This document shows positions 1 through 12,775 of a stretch of 64,000 nucleotides of DNA, one piece after another. Source of the stretch: Hansfordia pulvinata (taxonomy: Eukaryota > Ascomycota > Sordariomycetes > Xylariales); NCBI GenBank assembly GCA_006538405.1, contig BJKQ01000003.1:372001-436000 (forward strand), read 5' to 3'. A program made the position numbers and the translations under genes. Every line of letters starts with the position of its first letter. Within the stretch, counting starts at the first letter, position 1. The notes beneath the pieces were generated by a model. It searched no databases. It was not told the DNA's origin and saw only the letters and a list, made by a program, of their open reading frames with translations.

Positions 1-68
1 AACCATTTTCACTGTCCCATTTGGGAAGTCATAGCTTGTTTTTCCACGGGATTATATCACAAACGAAC

Positions 69-1116
69 CTCAAGGAAGCCGCCGACGCCGAGAATCGTTG
101 GGACGTCCGGGTCCGCGTACGCGTCGCCCACTTCGTACAGGGCGCGCAGGCAGGCCGGGGTAACGGTCGAGTTGCACGAGGGGTCGAGCCCGCCGTCGCC
201 GTCGGCGGTCTGCAGCTTGGCCTTGCCGGGCAGGGGCCCCTGGCCCTGGGGACCGCGCACGACCTCGAAGACGGTCGAGCGCTGGGGGCGCATCTGCCCG
301 AAGCGCGTCGTGGGCTGGATCATGGTGATGTGCTCGCGGACGTCGCGGGGCACCGAGTAGCTGCATAGATCGTCCATTAGTCCACGTCACAAGCAACACA
401 ACTCATCAGCAACTGGGGAGCTATTCAGGCGCAAGCCAACCCGACACAATGTAGTCTTCATCATTTACAGTGCTCATAGAACTGCAAACCGTCACGCGAA
501 CGACGTACCTCAGGGTGCGGATCCTGTCCACGCCGGCCTCGACATGGCGGTAGACGGCGAACTCGGCCCCGAGCAGCTTCTCGGCGGCCTCGACCGTCGC
601 GGTGAAGCTGACCCACTCGTCGTCGTTATCGTCGTCGTCCACCGTCTCCCCGACGACAACCCCGGGCCCGGCGGTCTTCAGCCAGCGCAGGACGGCGCTG
701 CGGGCGCCGTCGGCAGGCCTCAACATTTCGCGGACCTCGCGGCGGGACAGGTGGCGGCCGTACAGCGGGTGCTGCGGGGTGGAGACGTCGAGCAGGCGCG
801 AGCGGAAGGCGGCGAGCCGGGCCTCGGGCTGCGCGAGGGCGACGCGCAAGCGCAGGGTCCTCGTCGAGAGGTTGGAGGCGGCGTCGACCGGGGAGGAGGA
901 AGAAGTGCTCTGCCGGTCTGCGGCGCGCCTCCAGCCGGTGGGGACGCCGGGCAGGGAATCTACCACCACGAGGGCATTGTCGGCGGCAGTAGTGGTGGCT
1001 TCGGTGTTGGTGCTAGATGGCAGGGCCGAGGCTGTACCGGGGGTAGTTGCTAGCGAAAGGCATGCCAGGCCGGTCAGGGCGAGGCGGGCCGGCCAGGAAA
1101 GGGCGTGGTGGCCCAT
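69..1116 (-). CDS. Sedolisin-family (S53) serine peptidase, N-terminal part
   Basis: Secreted tripeptidyl-peptidase/sedolisin type protein, truncated by the left window edge. Exon 1 (1116-509) starts with a signal peptide of about 30 residues, followed by a Ser/Thr-rich linker and a pro-kumamolisin activation domain (roughly residues 85-235, with the segment PLYGRHLSRREVREML). A 148-bp intron (508-361, donor GTACGT, branch CTAAT, acceptor GCAG) joins in phase to exon 2 (360-69), restoring the family segment RTLSYSVPRDVREHI followed by IQPTTRF and the start of the catalytic domain (GVGGFLE). A second donor, GTTCGT, follows at 68. About 300 residues are in view. The Glu-Asp-Ser catalytic residues lie outside, so activity cannot be judged. 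By family, the prodomain is removed in the acidic extracellular space and the enzyme degrades proteins. Confidence 0.85.
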
Positions 1117-3439
1117 TGTTCTTCGTTTGTCTCTGAGCCTTTATCGTAGGAGAGGCGGCTTGCGGCTTGGCTGTGTACGGTCACGATGGTTGCTTGTGAG
1201 AAAGGCCGAGATAACGAGAGACAGTAAAAGCACCGACGGAAGGTGAACAGGCCAAGCCGTAATCCTCGTGTGGGAGGTCAGAAGGCAGGAGAGAGCAAGA
1301 ACGGTTTCTATCACGAGGAAGCGACGGGGGGGGGTAATAAACGAGTACCTGCCTCCTGAGCAGAGCTGGTGGGAATGGAATTCCCCAAGCCGCAAGCCAT
1401 CATCCATGGCCCTCGAACTGATACCAGGTCCTTACCTACCTACCTGAGCTATCGAGAGCAGCGCGGCGGAAGAGGCGGGATGCGATTTCCACGATTGCGA
1501 TGCGAGTATGCGCCCAGCCGCCTTGTTGCGGCGCCACGCAGACGGACCCCGGAGGCCCCCCTTTTCTTGGTAAGACACGGCGAGACACGATGAGGCGGGC
1601 GCGCACCACGCGACGTCGAGGCCTGGCCGCCAACAGGGTACTGACCTCCCCGAATCGAATGAATTGATCTTCGAGATGTCCTCCATGTCGTCTCCACGGC
1701 GGCATGCCGGAGCAGGCAGGCCATGCATCGAGCCCGGTCCATGGTGGGCGTGCGACGCTCCACCGCCGGCCACCTGCTCCATACAGAGATGGCACGGAGA
1801 GGGCGCATTCCATCTCATACGGATACATACCCAAGGCACTCGCATGCTCGCGATACCCGGTTGTCGATCGGGAGCCCAGAACAACACCTGTCACATGGGA
1901 CAGGGTCTCCTCCTCCCCAGGTCGTGGATGCAGGATACATACTGGATGGAGCATCTGGACTTGTATGAGCAAGGCCGCAGATCAGCCCTGTCGCACGAGG
2001 GGGGACTGGCGGCGGGAGATGAAAGGGAGTGCATGCCGGCCAGTCGCAGGCCGCGACGCCCCCTCGGCATCAGCCCGATAAGGCGAGAAAGCTTGTGTCG
2101 GAAGATGACCCGGCGATGAGGGCTCGACCTGTACGAGGAGATTGGGGCAGGTAGGTACCTTACTCACGGTACCCACAGATTGGGTGGGTCCTTATCACGG
2201 GCGCGGTGCTCAGAGGGGTTCACCATTCCGGGGATCCATTAGGGGCCGGGATCGATTCGAGCCCGGAGACGGGACCTGCCTTTTCGGGCCCCCGCCCCCG
2301 CCGCTGCCGAAACCCCGGCCGCAACGCGACGCAGCTATCGCGGCATCGGTGTGATCAGCCGACTGTTGACCTCAGTGGAGTGGTGGGGATGGCGGCACGA
2401 CCTCGCAGGAACAGGCAACTTGAAAGTGGTTCTCGCCGGTTTGTGCCCGCCAGCCTTCAAGCAATCTCCCCGCCACCCACCGGCCTGCTATCTGTCGTCG
2501 TCTGCCTGCGCGGTCCGCTGCCGACTGGGCGGCGCCTGGCTTCGCCCACTCGTCATCACGTTCCAAAGCGCTCGCGTCGGTTACTTACCTACCACATCTA
2601 CTGCGAGTATGGATGCTTCATGTAGGTGCTCGTATGATGGAAGTACCAGACTTAATCGAGGTAGATCGCAAACGGGGCGCCGGGCTTAGTGTACGCAAGC
2701 CGCCACACCCCAAATCAACATGCCAATGGAGTACGGGCCTGTTCGCCACATACCTTACCTTCCTTACGAGTCTGGTACCTACCGTACACCCATATCCATG
2801 TCCGTTTACCTTGATGCATGCGCTTAGGTACATGTACCTTACATAGGGCGAGGTACCTAACCAAACCTACATAGGTACTTATACCAGCTACCTGGAGTTT
2901 GGAGGTAATTGCATTTACATGTACAGGGCTTGGTAACGTAACGCTACATGTAGGTGCTACAGGCGGGTGCTGGGTGGGCAGGCACGACCCGTCATGATGT
3001 TAGCCGTATTAGGTAGTTTTCCCGTGTCAACGGACGCTGAGGAAACTTGACCGAATACAACCCCCATTGCTCCACCATAACCCTCGTCTCGAGATTCTTT
3101 CCCAGTGCCCATCTTACATGTGCATGCCTTCTTACATCATCTGAACCTTTTGGCACGCCTCTATCTCTCCAGTCGACAGTGGATGCGGGAAGCAGATAGA
3201 ACACATGCAGGAGTTTCATCCTGTACCTACCTACCTGATATAAGTCAAGTCCAGTACCTAGCGGGTCCGGGTCCAGTATGGCCTAGGATAAAGGACGGGC
3301 TGTTTACGCAGATAATCTTGGGTACTAGGCAAGGCAGGTACGGTACTGGCAGGTAGGTACCTAGGTAGGTCTAGGGTAATGTCGGGCAAGCCATTACCTC
3401 CTCTGTATTTTCCTCTTTTTCCTTATCCCTCTTTCTTCT
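1117..3439. other. Intergenic region, no gene recognised
   Basis: Several overlapping open frames exist on both strands but none shows a recognisable domain or a convincing splice structure. The stretch holds many GGTA/TACC tetranucleotide runs (for example near 1433-1443, 2838-2880 and 3222-3236), typical of the intergenic DNA in this window. Confidence 0.6.
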
Positions 3440-4216
3440 TTAGCCGTTAAAATAGAATAGCACATCGTTCACGGCCCCGTTCGACCAGACGTAGGCCTTC
3501 TTGACACTGCCCACTGACGTCTTGGCCGCCAGCCCCTGGCTGAACGTCCCCAGCGCCCCGCCAAACGTCTGCCCGCCCTGCGGCGGTATCGTCAGCCAGC
3601 CAAAAGCCGGGTCCGATGGCGACACCTCCGCGTAGGAGCCGCCGTCAAAGTCCGCGACCTTGCGAGCCTGCGCCATGGTCTGGATGGCGCGCTGCACGGC
3701 CTCCCCGTCCGTCTGCGTCGACTTGTCCACCACCACCCACCGCACGTCGTTGATCGACTCGATGTCGTTTAGCCCCAGCTGCCGCTTGACCTGCGTCGCC
3801 GAGTGCGTCAGCAGCTGAAGCGCGCTCCGCCGCTCGTCCGGCCCGCCCTTCGGGTCGTACTGCCCGTTCCACGCCGCCGTCACCACCACCCCGGGCCGCT
3901 TGCCCCCGACAAAGTAGAACGTGTCCAGGTCCACGTACGAGCCCCCGCCCGGCTTCTTCACCCTCCAGTCCACCCGTCGGTAGTTGGACACATCCCCCGC
4001 GTCCTCCCCCATGCTTTTGCTGACCTGGGCAGCCAGCCTCGACACCCGCCCCGGCAGAGACGGGTCCACGCGGCCCTGGTTCATCTGGTAGCGGTCTTTG
4101 GCCTTTAGCCCTCCTCTCGCGGACAGGCCCTGGGGCTGTTCGGCTTCCCATGACCGGCCGCCGACGGCGAGCGCTGAAGCGCAGGCCACCAGCCCTAGTA
4201 TGCGGGCTAAATACAT
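3440..4216 (-). CDS. Small secreted protein of unknown function
   Basis: A single-exon frame of 258 residues. I chose the ATG at 4216 rather than an in-frame ATG 48 bases upstream, because the chosen start is followed at once by a hydrophobic signal peptide (MYLARILGLVACASALAVGG). The mature chain has no recognised domain, few cysteines and a Gly/aromatic C-terminus (VLFYFNG). It contains strand-like segments such as VDLDTFYFVGGKRPGVVV and INDVRWVVVDKST. The absence of a Cys-rich pattern argues against a typical disulfide-bonded effector. It is probably extracellular. No function is proposed. Confidence 0.7.
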   Translation of the reverse strand: MYLARILGLVACASALAVGGRSWEAEQPQGLSARGGLKAKDRYQMNQGRVDPSLPGRVSRLAAQVSKSMGEDAGDVSNYRRVDWRVKKPGGGSYVDLDTFYFVGGKRPGVVVTAAWNGQYDPKGGPDERRSALQLLTHSATQVKRQLGLNDIESINDVRWVVVDKSTQTDGEAVQRAIQTMAQARKVADFDGGSYAEVSPSDPAFGWLTIPPQGGQTFGGALGTFSQGLAAKTSVGSVKKAYVWSNGAVNDVLFYFNG

Positions 4217-6454
4217 TTGTGGTTTTTCCCTTCTTCTTGTCTTGAAGATCGGCGAGACTGCCAATTCTCTGGCTGGTTTCCAGGGGCCTCTTCTGATGTC
4301 CGGCAGAGAGACAGAGAAAGGAGGAGCGTAAAGGAAGGGGGACTCCAGTAACAGCGAGCTACTGGGTAAAGAGATGATAAGCCATCCTCAACAGGCAGCG
4401 AGGAGTCGAACATTTATAGGCCGACCCAGAGTACAAGCCTCCTCCAGCCTCTCCAGGCTTCCGAAGGGCCGCAACCCCTCCCCTTCCCCCTTTTCTGGTA
4501 CGTGCTTGTGGTAAACCGTGGGTACCCGCCGGGTGGAAAGCATGGTGTGCATCCGCGACCCCTTCCCGTTCGACGACTCTGGGTGTTACGGTTGAATCCA
4601 TCTCAGTGGTTGCCTAGAGGTTTTTCGCCATCGCCACTGACTACGTATAGTACTTACTTAAGCTATACTACGGCCGCTAGCTCCACACACGCGTATCGCC
4701 CCCCCCCCTTGCCCCCTTGCCCCCTTGCGCTCCCCCCATCATGCACATAATACATTGTGCCTTTCATTTTCCATCTTTATTATCCCCCCAGGTTTTCGAC
4801 AATGAGCACTCCAAGACGGAGACTCCCTGCCACCTGGCGGGCCACTGGGCTTTATCAATTTGGGGAGGGGGGCAGATCCATGCACAATGCTTTGCGGACA
4901 CCTACTCGTACTCCATGCACATGCAAGAGGTGGCAGGCCGGCCGGGCGGCCAAACTCGACTAGAACTGCCGTGTATTGCCATTTGGGGAATTCTGACTTG
5001 AACCCTTTCCGGAGGGGCCGGGATGGTCGTTGGCACGGAGCCGCCGCGGTGCCGCGGTAGTATTGGTAGTATTTGTTTCCCCACCTCTTGCTCCTCAGTG
5101 GCTAAAACCTGACGTTGGCTTACAACGACGGATCTTAGGTCAGACGAGGCCAATCTACGGGCCCAACGGGACTATGCAGTGCAGGGTGGCGTCGTTCCAC
5201 TTGCAGAGGAGCCTACGACTAAGGAACGCAAATAACGCGTGGCGCCGAAAAGGCTCCGCCGTCTGGCTTGTTCCTAAGTAAACTATGAATTTGCGATCTA
5301 CCTACCTCCCTCTGATTACTTGAGGACGCACTTTTCTCTATACGATTTCCCAGAAGCAGCTTGGCCGAGGAGACCGTCGGCGTATCGAGAAGCCCCTTTG
5401 ATACCATAGTCCCGATTCCTCGGGCTGTGTGTGATTGAAAGATTTATGATCCGATTCAGCCCTCTTTCGCTAACAGTTGATCCCATGTCGATTAGGGAGT
5501 GGGTTCTGGGGCAACCAACTCATACTAACTTAGCCGGGGCGCGCGGCACACACCGTCAAGTAATGGGTAACAAGATGCAAGTATCATCAGAACCAATTTG
5601 TCAGGCGGTGGAGGCAGTGCCTATTTTAGTTCCATGAGAGGGCATTGGTGTACGGAGGTGTCCGGGCTCGCCACCGGGTGCGCAAGACAACATTACCATT
5701 GGCGATCACATCGGGCTGGTGCTACTCAAGTAGGTAAGTATTCAGTGCCTCGCCATGTGTTGCCAAATCCCTAGATCTACGAGTACATCGTCACTTGCCT
5801 ACATTCATCTGCAGGGTGCTAGGTTCGTGCTGATGAAGGTGTATTTGACCTACGGCAGGCAGAGTCCAAAGACGTTGATATCGCCAAGGTGATCTAAGCC
5901 TGTGCGTGCAGATTCGTACCTCACTACATTAGGTACATGTAGGTCGTGTAGGTACCTGGACATACCTTAACCATGGTATCCTCCGAGGCCGTAGGTGTAC
6001 ATACCCCATGTACCTAGTATGGAAAATATCCACTCCCCGTAAGTGCACCTACATCTGGTTAAGGGTCATCCCGATCTGGAAATCAGGTATTTCTGTACAG
6101 TGAACAGATCTGGAATCAATGATCTCTGTACATTGGACATCCATCCAACCCGACTTAGGTACTCGTATGAGCTATCCATATTAGGTAGGTAAGGCGGGAG
6201 TGTGGGTACCTACCTACGTAGCGTAACCGGCTGCACGTCGGATGTACCTATCCGCAAGATTGGTGTCGCCCTCGCCTCCCCTCACACGAACCATCTCGTG
6301 GCGACCTCCGACTGCCACCCCGCCGTCTGAGCCCCTCTCGCCTCGTCCGAATCATCGACCCGTCTTTGAGGTCGCTGACCCGTCTTCAGCTTCGCCGTCG
6401 CCGTCGCCGTCTTTGCTGCCCTAGCCGGGCGAACTCGGCTCCTCAGCCCCTGCC
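4217..6454. other. Intergenic region, no gene recognised
   Basis: No frame here has domain support. It contains dispersed TACC/GGTA runs (around 5920-5960 and 6178-6212) and two exact copies of the 8-mer TACTCGTA (4903-4910 and 6160-6167). The last 200 bases, pyrimidine- and CG-rich, are probably the promoter and 5' leader of the deaminase gene. Confidence 0.6.
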
Positions 6455-8253
6455 ATGTCCTTCTACCACCCCAACAAGTTCACCCCCGAAGAATGGGACG
6501 AGATCTCCCAGACGGTCCCACAGCAGTCAGACGCCTTCATCCAAAAGTACACTTCTGGCCGCGAGGCCCTCATACAGCAGGAAAGCAAGCTGCGAAGCGG
6601 TTCGCCTCCCACCCGCCGTGGCCCGCTGCCGCGCGACTCGCATCTCCCATCCCCCGCCCGCTGACCTCTCCCAGATGCCTCGTTCCGTCAGAGCCTGTCC
6701 CCCATCGCCACAAAGGCTTGCCAGATAGTCGAGCGCATCCGTGACCAGGAGCGGTCTTCCATATGGAACCCGGGCCTCGAGGAGTCCCTGGCCCAGAGCG
6801 AGAACGTCACCGTCCACCCCGGCATGATGTTCTCCCTCTCCAAGGACCGCATGGAGGCCACCCGCCTGTGGAACATTGTCCGCAGGATGCCCAAGGGCGC
6901 TCTTCTACACGCCCACATGGATGCCATGGTGGACTTTGACTACCTGTTCCAGGTCCTTTTCGCCACCCCCGGCATGCACATCCAGGCCGACCAGCCCCTG
7001 GACTCGCCCAAGGCGCTCGAGACTGCCTTTATCAAGTTCCGCTTCTTCAAGGAGCCCCGGACTCGGGGTGATCTGTGGGCCTGCGACTACGAGCCCGGGA
7101 CGCCCGTGCTGCTGACCCAGGCCGCCGGTGCCTTCCCCGACGGTGCCAAGCCCGGCTTTCTCAAGTGGCTCTACAGCCGCTGCACCCTCTCGCGCACCGA
7201 CGCCGTCGCCCAGCACCATGGCGTCGACGAGATATGGAAGAAGTTCCTCATGTGCTTCAGGACCGTCAACAGCATCATCCACTACGAGCCTGTGTACCGG
7301 GCCTTCCTGCGCCGCCTCATGGTCCTGCTCGCTGCCGACGGCATCCGCTGGGCCGAGCTGCGCTTCTCGTGGGCCCTCGACTACTACAAGCAGGGAAGCG
7401 AGACCCCGGAGGAGGACTACTCGGCCATGATGGACGTGCTCGATGAGGAGATCAAGGCGTTCCGTGCCACGCCCGAGGGCGCCGACTTCTGGGGCATGAC
7501 GACGATCTGGGCCACCATCCGCTCCTTCCCCCAGCGCGACATAGTCGAGAACATGGACCACTGCATCACTACCAAGATTACGCATCCGCATCTCATCGCC
7601 GGCTACGACCTGGTTGGCCAGGAGGATGCGGGACGGCCGCTGCGCGACCTGCTGCCTGAGCTCTTTTGGTTCCGGAAGCAGTGCGCCGAGGAGGGGGTCA
7701 ACATCCCTTTCTTCCTCCACGCTGGCGAGTGCCTCGGCTCGGGCAGCGACACGGACAATAACCTGTACGACTCGATCTTACTGGGGACGCGCCGCATCGG
7801 CCACGGCTTCAGCCTCTACAAGCACCCGCTGCTGGTGGACTTGGTCAAAGAGAAGAGGATCCTAGTCGAGAGCTGCCCCATCTCCAACGAAGTGCTGCGC
7901 CTCTGTGGCTCCGTCATGAGCCACCCGCTGCCGGCGCTCCTGGCCCGCGGCGTGCCCTGCTGCCTTTGCAACGACGACCCTGCCATGCTCGGCCAGGATA
8001 CGGCCGGCTCGACGCACGACTTCTGGCAGGCCCTGCAGGGCTGGGATAACCTGGGGCTAGCGGGCCTGGGCAGCCTCGCCGAGAACAGTGTGCGCTGGGC
8101 CGCTTTCGAGGACCAGTCTGCTGATGAGTGGACGAAAGACATACGTGAGGCGAGCGTGGGGGTGGTCTCAAAGCAAAGAGGCTGAAGGAGTGGCAGATAG
8201 AGTGGGAGAAGTTCTGTCTTTGGATTGTGACCGAGTACGGCGAGGAAGAATAG
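6455..8253 (+). CDS. Adenosine deaminase, ADGF/CECR1 type (one apparent missing base near the 3' end)
   Basis: Hydrolytic deaminase converting adenosine to inosine by family. Exon 1 is 6455-6599; a 75-bp intron (6600-6674, donor GTTCGC, branch CTGAC, acceptor CCAG) leads to exon 2 from 6675. Metal and catalytic motifs are visible: LLHAHMDAM, FFLHAGE, RIGHGFSLYKHP, SCPISNEVL and CNDDPAML. The frame runs into a stop at 8185, but reading one base later gives RLKEWQIEWEKFCLWIVTEY, a natural family C-terminus ending at 8253. One extra G in the run at 8158-8162 would join the two. The product would have about 574 residues. No signal peptide is seen, unlike the secreted animal ADGFs, so a cytosolic purine-salvage role is likely. 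I treat the break as a probable sequence error. Confidence 0.85.
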
Positions 8254-11200
8254 ATGAGAGACCGCTGGGCTGTCTTGGGGCGTGTTGCTCAACCAAAAGG
8301 ATGTGGGTGTATATAAGGGCTGGAAACTGAGGGGCGGACAGCGCTGCCTTCAGGGTTGGGGAGGGACAAGGACTGCATGTCGGACAGGTTCAACACTGGG
8401 TTTGGGAAAGGGTCGCAGCTGGCGTTGAACTGGGATTCAGTATAAGTACATCTAATTGAGATAACATCTGACATTCGCAGGGCGTTCGCAACCCATACCC
8501 GATTGCACGCAAAGCTGAGTACAGGTAAGGATTTGTTAGGTACGTGAAATCTCATCCCCGCTTATCTATCCTTTTGAGCGACGCCATGACGATTGTCTGC
8601 AAGTCTGACGCAGTGACGAACGAAACCCTCGAAACGGAGTCTTTTTGGCGGCTGATTCGAGGCCACGACGCAGAAACTGTTATGCGGCCGCCCCCGTCAA
8701 TTCCTGGCTGGACATTCGCGCGAGGCACAAACCCCATCACATCCGTTCTGCAGCCTCCAGCTTCCTTAAGGTTGCGCACAGCCAAGTTCAAGCCGACGAA
8801 AACACCGATAGGTACATTTTGAGACCGGTCAAGCTAGGCGCTCTTCAAAGTCCTCAGGTGCTCCAACGGTGGAGGAACCGCCTAAAGAGCAACGGTCTAT
8901 CGCCAGCTCACGCCACCTTCGTTAGACCCTCACAGTGTCACATCATCAAGCGATACCCGTTGCACAGACGCCCTGGCTTCGTCCTGGGCATGCTAAATGC
9001 GGCTTTCTTGCCAACTACTCTGGTTCGAGGCCGTCAGATTCTACGCTGCAACACCGAGCCCGAGCTCTTCCGTCTTGACGAGAAGGATGTTCGCCAGCCG
9101 TTGCATTACAGCGTCCAGACAATGGACAGTCAAGAGAGAAATCATTTGTCACACTGGCATGGTAAACGCATCGTCTCAAGGTCCTCCAAGCAGAGCGCAG
9201 AAACACGTCAGCCAGAGGAGGGGGTTCCCCGCTGTGCCCCACGATGTCGTGGCATGATCCAAAGTCCTCGAGACGACTTGACACGGGGGCCGCGGAGACA
9301 CGGGCATGCTCTACCCTCACAGTCTGTGTGTTACCCATGAGGGTGCACCAGTTCCAATCTGAGGGACGCAGCCTGATAAGGCGGCAGACACTGCCGCGCT
9401 GGATGGCGTGGTTGCACGGATGCTTTCCTAGAACGACAGACACGTGATTACAACACCACGCCACCCCTGAGACGAATCGGCATGGCTTTGCGCTGTTCAT
9501 TCTCTCAACTCTCTCGCCAGCAACATGCAGAGGATATACGACCTGATCTGGGATGCTCGGGTATCAGCCGATGGTCTGTCGGATCCTGGTGTCTGGAAGA
9601 GGCCCAAGCCAACTTGAAGAGATGGTGCTGCAGTCAGCCGTGGCCCCGATGGCTACAGGGCATCCTGTTTTCTCACACGACACCGGTCGACCGAAAGGTG
9701 AGGCATGCCTGGAGGATCGTGCTGCTGCATACTTGGGGCAGCCGGAGCCATTCATCTTGCCGACTATCATGCCAGCCGGAAACTCCCTGCCGCCATCAGA
9801 TGCGCCGTGCTCGGCGTGCCGCAGCGCGCTCACTGATCCGCCGCATGCCGGACCGCGGAGTCATCGGTCGGCGTCGCACGAGGACCCGTTGAACCCCAGA
9901 CCCCTGCATCACATCGCCTCTCCCATTCCTGGAACGCGCCCTCGCAGCGGCATGCATGCCCGGTGAGCAGTCCGTGGCGCCTCCTCATAGGCTAGCCAGC
10001 CAGGGGCTCGCGCTCCTCGGGCCTGTTGCACCGGACATTTTGCGAAAGACCCTGTGTACCCAGCGGCCCTTCCAAAGTTCGAGTCAGGAAAGGGGTGTCT
10101 GCAGATAGGGGCCAAGCGCAGGAGTCCCTTTCTCTAGACTCAGACGGAGACGGGCACATCGCATGCGCCTGGCCGAACCGGGACTCGCCAATCGAGAATG
10201 CGTCTTTCGGGGCCAGGGGACCAAACCGATTCCTCGGGACTCGGACCGAGCCTGGATTGACCCGTCTGCTCCATCTCTTGTTCCGGTGCCTGAGTGCCAG
10301 CCACAGGACCTCACCCAAGGCCGGCCACTTGTGTTTAGCGAGCACCTTGCCTTGCCTCAGCTGACGATCCCGATTTGACCACAGCGCCGGGCCAGCATCA
10401 CTGTGGGGTTCTACAAGAAGGAGAAGACAAAGAGGGCGAACAAGGAGAAGGTGCCTGCGTCGCGAGAAGGATAAGACGACGATGCCAGCGCATGGTGTAG
10501 ACATGTGACTGCCGTGCGTTCCATTCGCTGACACAGCAGAGACGAGAGGAACGTGTCATGTGGCCCCGTCAGCCCGATCGCGAAGTCATATCCCAGATAT
10601 ACGAATCGCTCAGGAGAAGCCCATAGCCGCTTGAAGACCCCCGCGTCTGAAACGAGTTGCCCCTGTATGGCTGCATGGGGGATTTTTGGGACTATTCACC
10701 GGCCCTCTGCCGATGCCACGAAAGACAGGATGGTAGGCGGGCGAACGGACGCCCCCCGGCGCGCCCGACTACGGAGTGTCTTTGTCAGGCTGACAACCCC
10801 GCTTGCGCCTGTCTGTCCTTGCCTGCTACTTGCTCGCCGCCTTCTTCTGCTTCGCGGGAAGGCCGCGTCCTGCTCACTGCGACGGTGCCATTCACAGTCT
10901 GGTTCTGGGGCGAAACAAAACACTTCCAAGGCGAATGAGCGGCGCGGGCGCGGATCTGGTCTGCCCCCCGTCGTGTAACGCCGCCCTCATCCGACGCCGC
11001 CCCTCGGATGGCACACTGCCACAGCCATGTCGACTCTGTTGCCTCTGGAGCTGCCACGCCATGCTCGTGCCCACCCCGCTTACCAGGCCTCTCTGGCTCA
11101 CCGGCCGCGGAGGGGGAGACGGCGCTGACCTCTCATAACGCGAGGTCGGCGGACTCGGGGCGGCCTTGTGTCTGGCGTGGGACTGTCCGGGGAGCCGATG

Positions 11201-11409
11201 AGCCCGTTGGGCGCCGGAGTGAGTTGCGCTCCCTGCTGCTGAAGAGCACAGTTCTAGGACTTTTCGGGGTCGCGCGCGAGCGCGCTCCTGAGTTGTGAGC
11301 ATGGACGGAGCCGCGGGTTCTTAAGCAGCGCGGCCTGCCCACCCTCCTGAGGGGGGGGACGCTTCCTACCAGCACGCGAACAACAACAGCTACGGCTTCG
11401 GAGGGCAAG
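8254..11409. other. Intergenic region, no gene recognised
   Basis: Open frames of up to 231 codons occur (for example 8645-9340 on the plus strand), but they have random composition, no domain and no supporting splice sites. GC content stays high and there is no RIP signature. I see no RNA gene or mobile-element terminus here. Confidence 0.5.
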
Positions 11410-12775
11410 ATGCGGATCGCTATTGCGGGAGCCGGCGGCTTCGCCACCATACTGGCAGGCGAGCTCTGTCGTACCGAACACCAGTTCTTGCTGCTTTCAA
11501 CCAAGGTGCGTCTTGCTTCACTTCCAACCCAAAACCCCCCTATCTCCCATCATCATCATCATCATCATCGCCACCCCTGAGCGCACTCACCCTCGTGGCC
11601 CATGCTGACCACGCCCTTCCCCCAGCCACACCCCGAGCTCGAAGAGGAGTTCGAGTGCCAGGTGGCCGTGGTGGACTACCAGGCGGTGCACCAGCTGCGG
11701 TGGGCGATCCGCGGGGTGGACCTGGTCATCTCGACGATCGGGGGCGTGGAGCAGATCAACCTGATCGACGCGGCGCAGCGGGAGCGCGTGCCCCGGTTCG
11801 TGCCCGCCGAGTTCGAGGGGGCGCTGGCCAACCGCCCATCCACGCAGGAGGACGACCCGCTGGACAACGGGTCCCACGCCGCCCTCGAGTGGCTGCAGTT
11901 CTTCCAGCACCACCCGGGGGGGTCCTCGTCCTCGTCCTCTCGGCACCACCCCGGCGGCGGCGGCGGCGGCGGCGGCCGGATGCGCTACACGGTCTTCTCG
12001 TGCGGCGTCTTCTACGAGCGCTTCGCCCCCGGGGGCCTGGGGGCGCACGGCCTGGGCAGCGGGTGCCGCGGGGGCACGGGGCAGGGGGACTTTCTGTTCG
12101 ACGCCGAGGTGGGCGCCGGCGAGGTCCCGGCCAGCGACGTGCTGGGCAGGCCCAACGTGCTGGTCTGCATGACGTCGGCGTACGACGTGGCGCGCTTCGT
12201 CGTCGCCGCCCTGCGCATCATGAGCCTCCGCGACTGGCCCGCCGAGTTCCGCATGCACGGGACCCGCATCAACATGGACAGGCTGCTGACCATCTGCTCC
12301 GAGGTTCGAGGGTGTGAGTTTTTCTTTCTTCTTTTCCTTTTTTTTTTCTTTTCCTTTCCCTTTTTCCTCCCCCAAGTCCTTTCACCTCCCCCCTTCACTT
12401 CTTTTCTCTGTCATTGTTCAATCGCAACTACACACTTGAGTGCCGAGACTTGACTGATTAGGAGGAGGGAGGGGGGTTAAAAATAAAACAGTCGACTTCA
12501 CGAGGACCATCACGCAGCGGCCGTTCCCGGAGATCGAGCCGTGGCTGGAGCAGTACCGGATGGAGAACAACCAGAGCGCCTGGTGGCAGATGCAGTACGT
12601 CAACCAGGTCGCGCAGCTGCGCTTCTACTTCCCCGAGTCCAACCTCAACCCGCTCGCCACCGACGTCGAGCCCATCCGCTTCCGCCCCTGGCTCGAGCAC
12701 TCGTGGGCCGCCATGCGCCCGGACCACGTCGACCACGCGGAGATGGCTCGCCAGACCGCCGCGGACGGCATATGA
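11410..12775 (+). CDS. NmrA-like / isoflavone reductase-like NAD(P)-binding protein
   Basis: Atypical short-chain dehydrogenase of the NmrA/isoflavone reductase group. Three exons: 11410-11505, 11626-12313 and 12492-12775. Donors are GTGCGT and GTGAGT, acceptors CCAG and ACAG, and phases match. It encodes about 355 residues. The N-terminus has the Rossmann nucleotide loop (MRIAIAGAGGFATILAGEL), followed by DLVISTIGG, a conserved NAD(P)-site neighbour, and PRFVPAEFEG. A low-complexity Ser/His/Gly insert lies near the middle (about residues 135-155), just before MRYTVFSCGVFYERF. The C-terminal exon supplies the substrate-side region. Substrate is unknown; these proteins reduce small aromatic metabolites or act as redox sensors. 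Confidence 0.85.

Noticed and set aside
8645..9340. 231-codon open frame on the plus strand
   Set aside because: Random composition, no domain, no signal peptide, no splice sites, and equally long frames on the opposite strand.
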